DNA from: Rhinopithecus roxellana
Lineage: Eukaryota; Chordata; Mammalia; Primates; Cercopithecidae
Reading direction: 5' to 3'
DNA: 64,000 bases
NCBI RefSeq assembly: GCF_007565055.1
Contig: NC_044549.1
Location: forward strand, 66,926,882-66,990,881
The notes below the pieces were generated by a model. It was not told the origin of the DNA and did no database searches. It worked only from the letters and a program-made list of their open reading frames with translations. The position numbers and the translations under genes are program-made. This document shows positions 47,850 to 58,180 of this stretch, piece by piece; position 1 is the stretch's first letter; each line of letters starts with the position of its first letter.

Positions 47850-48010
47850 AGAATATTGGGGCTAAAAGATGTCTTGGTAAGCTCAGCAACTGATTCCTGG
47901 CTTTATAGGGAGAAAAAGGGACCCAGAGAGGTTAACTGGTTTACCCAAGGTCACTTAGTGAGCTCATGCCTTAACTAGGACTTCAATCTTGGGCTCAGTC
48001 CCATTGAAAT
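47850..48010 (-). repeat. MIR-like fragment
   Basis: The phrases 'gacccagagaggttaact' and 'caaggtcacttagtgagctc' fit MIR or a related ancient SINE in reverse orientation. Confidence 0.6.
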
Positions 48011-48236
48011 ACTTGAAAATAAGAGTATCTAATGACTTGTAGGTTAATGAATAGAAGTACATTCATCAGATTAATGCAGCAAAGCCCTGGATATTGAGAA
48101 AACACAAAATGACTTAGAGCTAATTAAATACAGAGACAAATTAGAAAATGAGGCTTAAGACAGAATATTAATAATTTCTAGTAGACATCTCATCTTTGTG
48201 CTCTTAAAGCACCCTTGCTGTCTTCTATCACAACAT
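48011..48236. other. Spacer
   Basis: Nothing recognised. Confidence 0.4.
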
Positions 48237-48250
48237 ATTGTCACCTTCTT
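48237..48250. repeat. Target-site duplication, left copy, truncated L1
   Basis: attgtcaccttctt is repeated exactly at 48787-48800. Confidence 0.93.
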
Positions 48251-48786
48251 TTTTTTTTATTATTTATTTTTATTTTTTATTATAAAGTTCTAGGGTACAT
48301 GTGCATAACGTGCAGTTTTGTTACATATGTATACTTGTGCCATGTTGGTGTGCTGCACCCATCAACTCATCAGCACCCATCAATTCATCATTTTTATCAT
48401 GTATAACTCCCCAATGCAATCCCTCCCCCCTCCCCCCTCCCCATGATAGGCCCCGTGTGTGATGTTCCCCTTCCCGAGTCCAGGTGATGTCATTGTTCAG
48501 TTCCCACCTATGAGTGAGAACATGCGGTGTTTGGTTTTCTGTTCTTGTGATAGTTTGCTAAGAATGATGGTTTCCAGCTGCATCCGTGTCCCTACAAAGG
48601 ACGCAAACTCATCCTTTTTTATGGCTGCATAGTATTCCATGGTGTATCTGTGCCACATTTTCTTAATCCAGTCTGTCACAGATGGGCATTTGGGTTGATT
48701 CCAAGTCTTTGCTATTGTGAATAGTGCCGCAATAAACATACGTGTGCATGTGTCTTTGTAGTAGAATAATTTATAATCCTTTGGGT
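48251..48786 (-). mobile_element. 5'-truncated young L1, minus strand
   Basis: This is about 536 bp of L1 3' end in reverse orientation: an impure poly(A) (T-rich 48251-48285), 3' UTR with a C-rich tract at 48421-48443, and the last 80 or so codons of ORF2 (48497-48739), whose residues match the ORF2 end of the L1 at 16249 closely. It stops at 'ggtat', the same place as 16782 in that element. Exact 14-bp target duplications flank it, so it is a recent insertion that lost its 5' part during reverse transcription. Confidence 0.95.
48497..48739 (-). pseudogene. L1 ORF2 C-terminal fragment
   Basis: This 80-codon open piece is the extreme C terminus of L1 ORF2, ending 'HRMFSLIGGN' like the copy at 16493. 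It lacks the endonuclease, RT and the cysteine-rich motif, so it has no enzymatic role. It is a by-product of 5' truncation. Confidence 0.95.
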
Positions 48787-48800
48787 ATTGTCACCTTCTT
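48787..48800. repeat. Target-site duplication, right copy, truncated L1
   Basis: This exact copy of the 14 bp at 48237 marks the truncation point of the L1. Confidence 0.93.
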
Positions 48801-48812
48801 GATTTCAATTCA

Positions 48813-49225
48813 TTATGTATGGGTTCAATTGTGTGCTACCCTCCCATTTATATGTTGAAGTCCTAACCCCCAGGACCTCTGAATGTGACTGTGTTTGGAG
48901 ACGACATCTTTACAGGGATCATTAAATTAAAGCGAGGTCATTAGAGTGGACCCTATTTTTATATAATTGATGTCCTTGAGAAATTTTGATGCAGAGAGAT
49001 GCACAGAGGGAAAACAATGTGATGAGACATAGAGGCAAAACGGCCGTCTTCAAGTCAAGGAGAGAGGGCTGACACATATCCTTCTCTTATGCCCTTAGAA
49101 GGAACCAATCCTGCAAATTCTTTGACCTTGAACTTCTAGCCTGCAGAACTGTAAAACAATAAATTCCAGTTGTTTAAGCCCCCCAGTTTGTGGTACTTTG
49201 TTAGTGCAGTTATAGCAAATGAATG
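48813..49225 (+). mobile_element. MLT1-type MaLR LTR
   Basis: The order 'tatgttgaagtcctaacccc', 'attgatgtccttgagaaat', 'ccagttgtttaagcccccca' and 'ggtactttgttagtgcagtt' is that of an MLT1 LTR in sense orientation. Old and without a visible exact target duplication. Confidence 0.85.
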
Positions 49226-49389
49226 CATGCTATTTACTCAATTTTTCCCCAAGCCAACCCTCACTTCTACCCTGCCCAGCACCAACAGAGATGGTGCGGT
49301 CTCCTCCTTATCGCAGAACCTTCCAGTGTCTGGCTTATCCTGGGTACTCAGTTAATGCCTGTAACTGAATTACCTTACACTAAATAGAG
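49226..49389. other. Spacer
   Basis: Nothing recognised; a 61-codon frame overlapping the LTR end is not a gene. Confidence 0.4.
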
Positions 49390-49520
49390 TACTTGTACAT
49401 ACTCTAACTCAACTCTTATTCACAACAACTCCCTACTTTGGGTAGAGCAGTTCATATTATTCTCATTTAGCTGATGATTCTCCAAAGGAGATAATGACAT
49501 TCCCATCTAAGGTACAAAGT
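49390..49520 (-). repeat. MIR fragment, minus strand
   Basis: The phrases 'ctcaactcttattcacaac' and 'tattattctcatttagctga' fit the MIR core in reverse. Confidence 0.55.
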
Positions 49521-50463
49521 ATTACAAAGGAAAGAGATGACAATACACTGAAATGCTTTCCAAATATAATCCAAATATAATAGTCCAGGGTTTAAATTCT
49601 GAGTTGCTTTTTGTTGAGTCTGAAACTGCCTTTAATTTACCACATGCAGCTGGAGGGGTCTTTCCAATGGAAACTATTTTCCATCAGGGAAAAAATAAGT
49701 AAACAAATAGAAGTTCTCAAAACTGATCACTAAATCAGCTCAGCTCATCAAAACAAAACAAAACAAAATCCCTCAATTAAAACAGGATTTAAAACAATGA
49801 ATTCAATTTTTAAAAATAAATTGCCAAGTTTTATTTTTACTGATTATTACGTGCATCAACAAACTATTTAAAGTAGTGGATCTTTCTGAGATTTTACAGA
49901 GCTCTTTGTCCATAGAAATCCTGAAATAAACTCAAATTTATGAATTTATGATTGTTTTCCAAGAGGAGTATCCACTGACACTGATTAATAACAATAAATG
50001 AATAATTATGTCATTTTATATGTTATTTTGTTACACATAAAAATCTAATATTTCTTAAATGTTCTGTACATCTACATGTTTTGTACATCAACTAGCACTC
50101 TGGCAGAAAATAAAATGGTTTAATGAAAAGAGTTTAATTGAAGAAAATTTAATGAAGGCACATTTTTGCAGAGTGAGAGGCAAAGGAAGGGAAAAATCAG
50201 TGGTTGGTGAGGTACCCAAGGCCTAGCAAAAGTGAGAAGCTATTACAACCTTAGTCCTGAAGACGTGGGGAGTTACCATCAGAGTCCAGAGGAGGACTGT
50301 GGGAGATGGGGTACCTGACAGGGACTGTAGCCATGGAAGAACATAGCTACTGCCAGAACAGTGGTAAGGCAGGGTTGCTCTCTGGTCAGGACCCCCTATG
50401 ACCTGGCAATCCCACCCAGAAGTCCCAGCCCTGGGAACCCAGATAATACCCTCTGTAAAGCTC
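49521..50463. other. Gene-free unique sequence
   Basis: I see no gene. (AAAAC)n-like text lies near 49750-49768. Confidence 0.5.
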
Positions 50464-50873
50464 TGTTGGTCTACTTTTACATTGCTATCAAGGAATATCT
50501 GAGGTTAGATAATCTATAAATAAAAGAGATTTAGTTGTCTCATGGTTCTGCAGGCTGTACAGAAAGCATGACACCAGCATCTGCTTCTGCTGAGGTGGAA
50601 AGCAATCATGGTGGAAAGTGAAGGAGGAGCCACTGTATCACATGGCAAGACAGGGAGCAAGAGAGACAAGGTGGGGGTCCCAGACTCTTTTAAACACCCA
50701 GATCTTGCGTGAACTAACAGTGAGAGTCTACTCATTACTGCAAGGATGGCAACCAAGCCATACATATGAGATCCACCCTCATGACCCAACACCTCCCACC
50801 ATGTCCCACATCCAACATTGGGGATTACATTTCACTATGAGATTTGAACGGGATAAACACCTAAACCATATCA
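50464..50873 (-). mobile_element. MaLR (MST-like) solo LTR, minus strand
   Basis: The order 'ggttctgcaggctgtacaga', 'gacaccagcatctgcttctg', 'gatcttgcgtgaactaacag' and 'cacctaaaccatatca' is that of an older MST/MLT-type LTR in reverse. No internal region is present, and no exact target duplication was found. Confidence 0.8.
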
Positions 50874-51059
50874 GGAGCTTAATCTCCAGAGACAAGTTAG
50901 ACAATGAATGGGAGGGGCAATTTCAAATGGAGAACAGAATATTTTATATGAATCACCTAATTGAATAATCCTGAAACCCCATGATATATTTTACCAATTT
51001 AGAAGCACAAGGTCAGAGAAGTTAAAAATGTGCCCATTTTATAATGAGCAAGTAGAATT
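50874..51059. other. Spacer between two LTRs
   Basis: Nothing recognised. Confidence 0.4.
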
Positions 51060-51064
51060 AGGAG

Positions 51065-51381
51065 TGTATTAGTTTGTCGTCACGCTGCTGATAAAGACTT
51101 ACCCGGCCTGGCATGGTAGCTCTCACCTGTAATCCCAGCACTTTGGGAGGCTGAGTTGGGTGGATCACCAGGTCAGGAGATTGAGACCATCCTGACTAAC
51201 ATGGTGAAACCCTGTCTCTACTGAAAATACAAAAAATTAGCCAGGTGCAGTGGCGGGTGCCTGTAGTCCCAGCTACTCAGGAGGCTGAGGCAGGAGAATG
51301 GCGTGAACCCTGGAAGCAGAGCTTGCAGTGAGCTGAGATCGCACCACTGTACTCTAGCCTGGGTGACAGAGCAAAACTTTG

Positions 51382-51419
<38 letters not shown>

Positions 51420-51746
51420 AAGACACGCCCAAGACTGGGCAATTTACAAAAGAAAAAGTTTTGATGGACTTACAGTTCCACGTGGCTGGGGGAGCTTCAT
51501 AATCATGGTGGAAGTCAAGGAGGAGCAACTCACATCTTACATTGAGGTCAGCAGACGAAGAGAGAGCTTGCACAGGGAAATGCCCCCTTATAAAACCGTC
51601 CAATCTCATGAGATTTATTCACTATCACGGGAACAGCAAAGGAAAGACCTTCACCCATGATTCAATTACCTCTCACCAGGTCCCTCCCACAACACATGGG
51701 AATTCAAGATTAGATTTGGGTGGGGACACAGAACCAAACCATATCA
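51065..51746 (-). mobile_element. MST/THE1-type solo LTR, minus strand, split by an Alu
   Basis: The LTR begins 'tgtattagtttgtcgtcac' at 51065 and ends 'gaaccaaaccatatca' at 51746, both MST/THE1 ends in reverse. Without the Alu it is about 365 bp. The 5-bp sequence aggag is found exactly on both sides (51060-51064 and 51747-51751). An Alu at 51105-51421 interrupts it. Confidence 0.93.
51105..51421 (+). mobile_element. Alu (Y/S-like) inside the LTR
   Basis: This is a full dimeric Alu starting 'ggcctggcatggtagctctc' with a (CA)n then poly(A) tail (51387-51421). The LTR text reads 'aaagacttaccc' before it and 'aaagacacgccc' after it, a target duplication with a few later changes. It postdates the LTR. 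Confidence 0.93.
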
Positions 51747-51751
51747 AGGAG

Positions 51752-52056
51752 CAAAAGAAATTCCAACTTTGTTTTAGACCTAATGATAAGAAGAAGAAAA
51801 GAAAAATATTGTTTTGCTTTCATACAATACATTTCTTTTAAATAAAGGAAGAGGAAGAGAGCATTATGTAAAACTTTTGAGAAAACTGTAGATGAGTTTT
51901 ATGTCAAAGGAAATTGTGTTTACATCAGAACATGGAATGACTTGACTTGGTGTGGAAGAGGAGCAGAGTCAATGAATTCGCAGCAGGATGGAGAACATGC
52001 CAGACTAGAGGGTAATGGACATATGTTGGTAAGGATGATCAAAGACCAAAGATTGA
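51752..52056. other. Spacer
   Basis: An A/G-rich stretch near 51785-51815, otherwise nothing recognised. Confidence 0.4.
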
Positions 52057-52167
52057 GGCCTGGCCAGGTGGTCCATGCCTGTAGTCCTACCTACTCTGGA
52101 GTCCAAGGTTAGAAGATTGATTGAGCCCAGGGGTTGAGTCCCGCCTAGGAAACAGAGCAAGATCCTG

Positions 52168-52199
<32 letters not shown>
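52057..52199 (+). mobile_element. Alu monomer (FLAM-like) with internal deletion
   Basis: A single 7SL-derived arm begins 'ggcctggccaggtggtccat', continues 'tgtagtcctacctactctg' and 'gattgagcccaggggtt', then jumps to 'aggaaacagagcaagatcc' and a poly(A) of about 35 nt. There is no second arm, and about 35-40 bp before 'gcctaggaaacag' is missing relative to a complete monomer. Confidence 0.75.
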
Positions 52200-52269
52200 A
52201 AAACCTCATAAGAAACAGAAAATATTAATAAATGAGGGAGATAGGAGGTTAAACAAGATAACTAGCTCT

Positions 52270-52470
52270 TGTAGAACACTATATAATTTACTAAAATTTT
52301 AGTATAGCTCATATGACTTGATACTCAATAGATCCTTGAGAGGGCTATTATAACTATTTTCCCCCTCATGTTACAAGTAAAGAAACAAGTTCATAGAAGT
52401 TAAGTAAATGGTAGATATGGAATTTGACTGCTAGCCTGAAGTTTGTCTAATGAACTAAGAGTAATTACTT
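52270..52470 (-). repeat. MIR fragment, minus strand
   Basis: The phrases 'cttgagagggctattataac', 'cctcatgttacaagtaaag' and 'gaagttaagtaaatggtag' fit the MIR core in reverse. Confidence 0.6.
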
Positions 52471-53731
52471 GTCTGAGAAGTCTGGAAGTAGTCTGTGATA
52501 TGAAATGTCACCAAACCATAATGCAACTCTGTGAGTACTAAAGTAGAAATTTAGTTGTTTTTAGTCATTTATCCCACCAGTTATCTATTTCTAATCAAGG
52601 TATGCTAGCTAACTGTATTCTAAATCCTTTTAAAATTTTTTTCTTAGACACCTGTGCCCCAAATAAGAAAGCTACTAAACATGAGTATAGCCCATTGCTT
52701 TGAAAATTTTCATTAGCATCTTGGTTTAACTAATGCATTATCTGTTAAATAAATCTGATTAACACTTCCCTATATAATCATTTTCCAATGCATACAACTG
52801 TTGCCTCTAGAGATTAATTGCCAAGCATTTATGTTCAACTAACAGTAGGTTGACATTTAACATCTTAGATTTCTAGATTTTCTAGTATATTATTGGACTA
52901 TTTTCTTTGGATGGATTCCCCCAAGCATTTGAGATTGAATTTCTCCAAGGATAGGCCTATGTAAGCTGTGGAGCTAATCACTCATTTCACTTCAACCTCT
53001 TCTCAGAGAACTTGGTTTATTACGATCTTGAAAACTCCTGGTATATTTTTCTAGCTCTGGATGTGCCTGAATGTACCAGGTAAAATCATGACTACTGTAA
53101 TCCATCTGTTTGCTGTACTGTCTTCTCATTCCATTTAGATACCTTTATGCTGACATGACAGTATTAGAGAAAGACAGCTACCAGAGCCCTGCCCACCCAT
53201 CTACAAGGTCAAGAACTATTCCCACCAAACTATCAAGGCCTTGTACATACTAAGTGCTTAAATGACATCTGATAACCTGGTTTATTGACTTTGAAGAACA
53301 CTAAGTTAGTTACTTATTTAATATTCCAATGCACACCTTCTTCAGGTAAAGTGCAATGCTGGCTATTGAGGAGAAGATAAGTTTGTGGCTTCAACTATGT
53401 GAATAGTGTTTTAGTTCAAACCTTTTAGTTTCAAAAGAGATAAACCTTTCAAACTCAGTTAAAATAATGAATGAAATTAAGTGGAATCAAAGGCAAGGAG
53501 TACAGAGAGGTCATTGCTTCTCTGAACCTAAGCATTATTGTCATTGTTTCTCTGCATAACTCTTTGTTTCTGTGTCAAAGGCCATCACTACATCTGATTC
53601 TATAATATTTCTACTGCAATCAAGTCACTAGCATAGGCAAAGGTTAACTTGTTCCAGGTCAAAATTCCTAGGAAGGATTAATCCAATCTGTGTTAAAAAT
53701 TAATATTTGATACAAACAACTGCTGCCAGTG
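52471..53731. other. Gene-free unique sequence
   Basis: I see no gene or clear repeat. Confidence 0.5.
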
Positions 53732-53935
53732 GATCTGGCTCCCATAATAAATCCTTGGCCACTAAGGACAGCTGGGTAGAGGTGACTATTATCCAGGAAA
53801 GAGGAACATACCCGGCCAACCCCTCTGTTTCTGTAGTGCATAGGGTACCTACTTTGCCCAGATTCTGAGAGTAGTTTGCTTCACCTCTCCCTCTTCCTCT
53901 ATGCCTGATGGCAGACAATCTAACATTTAACTCTA
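53732..53935 (-). repeat. Direct repeat copy A, ERVL internal-like sequence
   Basis: These about 204 bp match 57867-58070 at roughly 85% by eye, in the same orientation. Copy A lies immediately beyond the 3' LTR of the ERVL element, whereas copy B lies upstream of its pol region. The 72-codon minus frame at 53700-53918 runs through it. Confidence 0.85.
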
Positions 53936-53938
53936 CCT

Positions 53939-53981
53939 CAGTATTAGTCAGGGTTCTCTAGAAGGACATAACTAATAGGAG

Positions 53982-54012
<31 letters not shown>

Positions 54013-54413
54013 TACATATGTGTATATATATATGTAAAAGGAGTTTGTTAAGTATTAACTCACATGATAACAAGGCCCCACAATAGGCCATCCTCAAATT
54101 GAGGAGCAAGGAGAGTCAGTCTGAGTCCCAAAACTGAAGAATTTGAAATCTGCTGTTCAAGGGCAGGAAGCATCCAGCACAGGAGAAAGATGTAGGCTGG
54201 AAGGCTAGGCCACTCTAGTCATTTCACATTTTTCTGCATGCATTGTCCTAGCAGCTGATTAGATGGTGCCCGTCCAGATGAAAGGTAGGTCTGCCTTTCC
54301 CAGCCTACTGACTCAGATGTTGATATCCTTTGGCAACACCCTCACAGACACACCCAGGATCAATACTTTGCATCCTTCAATTCAACCAAATTGACACTCA
54401 GTATTAACCATCA
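53939..54413 (-). mobile_element. MLT2-like ERVL LTR, minus strand
   Basis: The minus-strand LTR starts 'tgatggttaatactgagtg' (54413), carries 'cctgggtgtgtctgtgaggg' near 54350, and ends with 'agaaccctgactaata' near 53943. This is the LTR type of ERVL (class III) elements. It abuts the internal region at 54414, where 'gggtggacttg' fits a polypurine tract followed by the LTR, so it is the 3' LTR of the provirus remnant. Confidence 0.88.
53987..54034. repeat. (AC)n/(TA)n microsatellite within the LTR
   Basis: About 12 AC units lie beside TATA-rich text near the 3' edge of the MLT2-like LTR. Confidence 0.93.
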
Positions 54414-54900
54414 CAAGTCCACCCACTGTCAACTTGAACCCATACACATCTCTTGAGCTCATACATAATCTTCAAATAAAGACAATAATAAGGTCATAAT
54501 TATGCCTAACATAATACAACTATCCTTTGTACAACTGGAAACACACTAATACCCAACCCAAATACTATTACAGAAAGTAAACAATACTTAAATGCTGCTA
54601 TGAGATCAATAAATCTTACGTCACATGATAAATGAAAAAGGAAATAAAATGAAGGTATTTTCTTAGTACAAGTGTATATATGCACAAACATGTTTTTTAA
54701 AAAAGAAAGAGGAAATACTCAAGAGAATTACAATCTGTGTTTCTGCAGCTGGTCTTGGGATTGTAGCTAGTATTGATGACTACTTTCTTCTACTGCCCAT
54801 TCTATATTCCCTTTTCCTTCAGCAAGAACATCAGCAGGTCATGGTTTTGTTTTGTTTTGTTTTGTTTTTTCTGGTGGAGTGAACCAAACCTTTTTTCCTG
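54414..54900 (-). other. ERVL 3' non-coding sequence
   Basis: AT-rich sequence between the dUTPase remnant and the 3' LTR, without an env-like frame. A TTTTG repeat lies at 54845-54868. Confidence 0.5.
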
Positions 54901-54915
54901 ATACTAAGAGACACC

Positions 54916-55194
54916 CTAATGGATCTCCTGTATTCCATGCATACTCTTCCTTACCTCTGTTGCAGAGTAGTAGATGATTTCATCTTGATAGTCTGGGTAA
55001 CTTGCCCCAGCCAACACTGTAACTTCCTTCTTAGCCTGTTGACTTAAAGGTAAGAGGAGACCAAAGTGCCCAGGTAGCAATCCTAACTTCCAGTTTAATG
55101 GGATCGTTGTTGTGTATCCTGGTGGAAGTGTTCCTCCATCTGGAACTAAGACCTCTAGCCCAGCAGAAGGTAATGTTGTAGGAACAGGAAGCAA
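54916..55194 (-). pseudogene. ERVL dUTPase remnant
   Basis: A 92-codon open frame carries dUTPase-like blocks: 'SAGLEVLVPDGGTLPPG' near the start (AGL...P type motif) and 'VLAGASYPDYQDEI' (the V-x-D-x-D-Y-x-G-E-I type motif, here with changes). dUTPase hydrolyses dUTP to dUMP and pyrophosphate and keeps uracil out of viral DNA. Its location just after integrase matches the ERVL gene order. Important glycines and aspartates of the family motifs look altered and the frame is incomplete at the C terminus, so I do not expect activity. Confidence 0.75.
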
Positions 55195-55202
55195 AAATTT
55201 TA

Positions 55203-55994
55203 CTAGTGGATCACAGGGGTGATGGTGAGTGGTGCCACTTCCACTTTCAGCCCTTGATTCCAGGATCCATGAATCTTGGCTATGGGAGAAATAGTACCAT
55301 ATATTGGACGCTGATTCAGAGCATACACGGGCTGCTGGAGAACTTTGCCCCTGCCCTGGGAAGTATTGTCACCTAGTTGGCATTGTAATTGTGACTTCAA
55401 AAGGCCATTCCACCCTTCTATCAATCCGGCTGCTTCAGGATGATGGGGAACATGGTAAGACCAGTGAATTTCATGGGCATGAGTCCACTGTCACACTTCT
55501 TTAGCCATAAAGTGAGTGCCTTGGTCAGAGGCAATGCTGTGTGGAATACCATGATGGTGGATAAGGCATTCCATGAGTCCATGGTTGGTAGTCTTGGCAG
55601 AAGCATTGCGCGCAGGATAAGCAAACCTATATCCAGAGTGACTTTCTATTCCAGTGCCCTTTCCATGATGGAAGAGGTCCAATATAATCAACTTACCACC
55701 AGGTAGCTGGCTGATTACCTTGAGGAATGGTGCCATATCGATGACACAGTGTTGGTCTCTGCTGCTGGCAAATTTGGCACTCAGCAGTGGCCATAGCCAG
55801 GTCAGCCTTTGTGAGTGGAAGTCCATGTTGCTGAGCCCACGTGTAACTCCATCCCTGCCACCATGGCCACTTTGCTTATGGGCCCATTGGATGATGACAG
55901 GGGTGGCTGGGGAAAGAGGCTGAGCGGTGTCCACATAACAGGTCATCCTATCCACTTGATTATTAAAATCCTCTTCTCCTGTTCTGGACCCCAT
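55203..55994 (-). pseudogene. ERVL integrase remnant
   Basis: Three overlapping broken frames (55994-55491, 55624-55421, 55424-55203) cover an integrase. The N-terminal zinc-binding region is suggested by 'WAHKQSGHGG' near 55890, and the catalytic core by 'SDQGTHF' near 55525. Frameshifts separate the core from the C-terminal part, where 'YGTISPIAKIHG' is readable near 55280. Integrase normally joins viral DNA ends into host DNA, giving 5-bp duplications for this class. The breaks make it non-functional. Confidence 0.8.
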
Positions 55995-56049
55995 TCAAAA
56001 CTGGCAGTCTTTCAGGTCACTTGGTAAATGGGATGGAGTAACATACCCA

Positions 56050-56700
56050 AATGAGGAATGTGTTGCCTCCAAAATCCAAATAGACCCACTAGGCATTGTG
56101 CCTCTTTCTTGATTGTAGGAGGGGCCAAATACAGCAGTTATTCTTCACCTTAGAAGGAAGATATCAACAGACTCCACACCACTGGACCCCTAGAAATTTT
56201 ACTGAGGTAGAAGGTCCTTGAATTTTCGTCGGATTTATTTCCTATCTTCAGGCATGCAAATATCTCACCGATAAGTCCAGTGTGTTTGCTACTTCTTACT
56301 CACTAGATCAAATCAGCATAATGTCATCAATGTAATGGACCATTGTGATATTCTACAGAAGCAAAAAGCAATCAAGGTCTCTCTGAATAAGATCATCACA
56401 GAAAGCCGGAGAGTTGATATATCCCTGAGGTAGGACAGTAAAGGTATATTGCTGGCCTTGCCAGCTGAAGGCAAAATGCTTCTGGTGGGGCTTATGGATA
56501 GGAATGGAGAAAAAGGCATTTGTTAAGCCAATGGCTGCATACCAGGTACCGGGAGATGTGTTAATTTGCTCAAGCAATGAAACCTTATCTGGTACAGCAG
56601 CTGCCATTGGAGTCACCACTTGGTTAAGCTTATGATAATCCACTATCATTCTCCAAGATCCATCTTTCTTCTGCACAGGCTAACTGGGAGATTTGAATAG
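56050..56700 (-). pseudogene. ERVL reverse transcriptase remnant
   Basis: A 107-codon frame (56676-56353) holds RT landmarks 'WRMIVDYHKLNQV' and 'LPQGYINSPA'. The catalytic YIDD box follows at 56334-56323, just after a frame disruption, and a stop codon occurs shortly downstream. The thumb region is readable to about 56050 ('KFLGVQWC' near 56190). Sequence then runs almost directly into pre-integrase sequence at about 55990, so most of the RNase H domain is deleted. Confidence 0.85.
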
Positions 56701-57049
56701 GGATGTGGTGGGAATTACAACCCCTGCCTCTTTGAAGTCCTGATGGTGGCACTAATCTCAGCAGTCCCTCCAGGGATGTGATATTGTTTTTGATTTACTA
56801 TTTTTCTAGGTAGAAGCAGTTCTAATGGCTTTCACTTGGCCTTTTCCACCATAGTAACCCTCACCCTACCAGAATGGGAACCAATATGGGGGTTCTGCCA
56901 GCTACTAAGTGTGTCTATGCCAATTATGTATTCTGGCTCTGGGGAATAGACCACAGGGTGAGTCCGGGGACCCACTGGACCCACTGTAAGTCAGACATGA
57001 GCTAAAGCACTGTTAATTACCTGACCTCCATAAGCCCCTACTTTAACTA

Positions 57050-57160
57050 CAGGACCACAATGACATTTTGGGTCCCCTGGAATCAATGTCAGCTCAGAAC
57101 CAGTGTCCTGTAGTCCCCAAAATGTAATTATTTCCCTTTCCCCAATGCACAGTTACCCTG
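57050..57160 (-). pseudogene. ERVL protease remnant
   Basis: On the minus strand the sequence reads 'LQDTGSELTLIPGD', with DTGS at 57107-57096. D-T/S-G-S/A is the active site signature of retroviral aspartic proteases, which cut the polyproteins. Flanking sequence to about 56800 continues the domain with interruptions. It lies upstream of RT, as expected for a pro-pol order. Confidence 0.7.
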
Positions 57161-57259
57161 GTAGAAGGCCAGAGGTCTCTTTGGGGAAGGATAAGAGAAA
57201 GATTCCTTGCGTAAATTATTGGTAATACAGTGGAGTCCTTCCTCAAGGGGGCCTGGCCT

Positions 57260-58180
57260 CCCCTTCATTCAAAGGATTCAGTCTGTAAACTAGCTTGTCT
57301 GGAAATTGAGGGGCTATGATTCTGTTTTTATAATTCAAATTAGACTTAGAAGTTTTCTGCTTGTATAAATTAAGTACGAATGCTGTAGGCTTCCTATCAA
57401 TTTCACTTCTAGGAACACCATGATTAATTAGCCAGTGCCAGAGCTCTACACGAGTCAGACTATTCTGATTGCCACTTTGCCTCTGCTATCCATTATGGTA
57501 GCTATGCCTACCTTGTCTTTGACAGTTGAGTGCTGCCACCTGGCCCATGCCACCTTAGGATCCAATTGTACTTAGGATCCCATTGTACTTAAATTTCATA
57601 GCTGAGTGACTGCAGTTCCCATTATTAGATCTGACATACTGAGAAGAGCAATTACAGGGCTCTTCAAAGATGCAGGTGGTGCCCTCACAAATCTTTTTTG
57701 CAAGGCATTGGTCAAGGGTATATGTTCTGGACCATCCCAGCTGGGATGAGTAGGTCTAAATCTCCCTAAGCCTTTTCATCCCTTCCTCTGCATTAAACCA
57801 AGGGAGATCAGGCATTTCCAGCTCACTCACAATGGGCCATATCTATACAATTATCTACTAACAAGAGATCTGGGTCCCATAGTAAATCCTTGGCCACTAA
57901 GGACAGCTGGGTAGAGGTGACTCTTATACAGGAAAGAGGAACATACCTGGTCAACCCCATTGTTTCTGTAACACATAGGGTATCAACTTTGACCAAATTC
58001 TATGAGTAGTTTGCCTCACTTCTCCCCCTTCTTCTACACTTGATGGCAAACAACTTAACATTTAACTCTAACCCTAGGTTGTCAAATTTTCATGCTAGCC
58101 AAAATCCTTATCTGCTTTTAACAGCAGCTTGAATACTTCCCCCTCCTGCTTCAAAGGTTTACCTCAGGAACAGTGCAGGG
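57260..58180 (-). pseudogene. ERVL gag-like remnant
   Basis: This is the part upstream of protease on the minus strand, where gag should lie. It has no long frame; short pieces are protein-like (for example at 58145-58080) but strongly broken. It holds direct repeat copy B (57867-58070) and a small tandem duplication of about 17 bp at 57555-57588. The assignment rests on position more than on recognisable motifs. Confidence 0.45.
57867..58070 (-). repeat. Direct repeat copy B, ERVL internal-like sequence
   Basis: This matches 53732-53935 in the same orientation at roughly 85% by eye, with landmark 'aatccttggccactaagg' in both. It lies within the gag-like remnant. Confidence 0.85.

Larger units (their letters stand above)
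54414..58180 (-). mobile_element. ERVL-type endogenous retrovirus internal region, decayed
   Basis: On the minus strand the order is gag-like sequence (about 58180-57260), protease (DTGS at 57107-57096), reverse transcriptase (about 56700-56050, YIDD at 56334-56323), a largely missing RNase H, integrase (about 55994-55203), dUTPase (about 55194-54916), then non-coding sequence to the 3' LTR. A dUTPase after integrase and no env are hallmarks of ERVL/class III. Every frame is interrupted by stops or frameshifts, so nothing is expressed as an intact polyprotein. No 5' LTR is visible in the window; the young L1 at 58501 begins just beyond. Confidence 0.85.
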
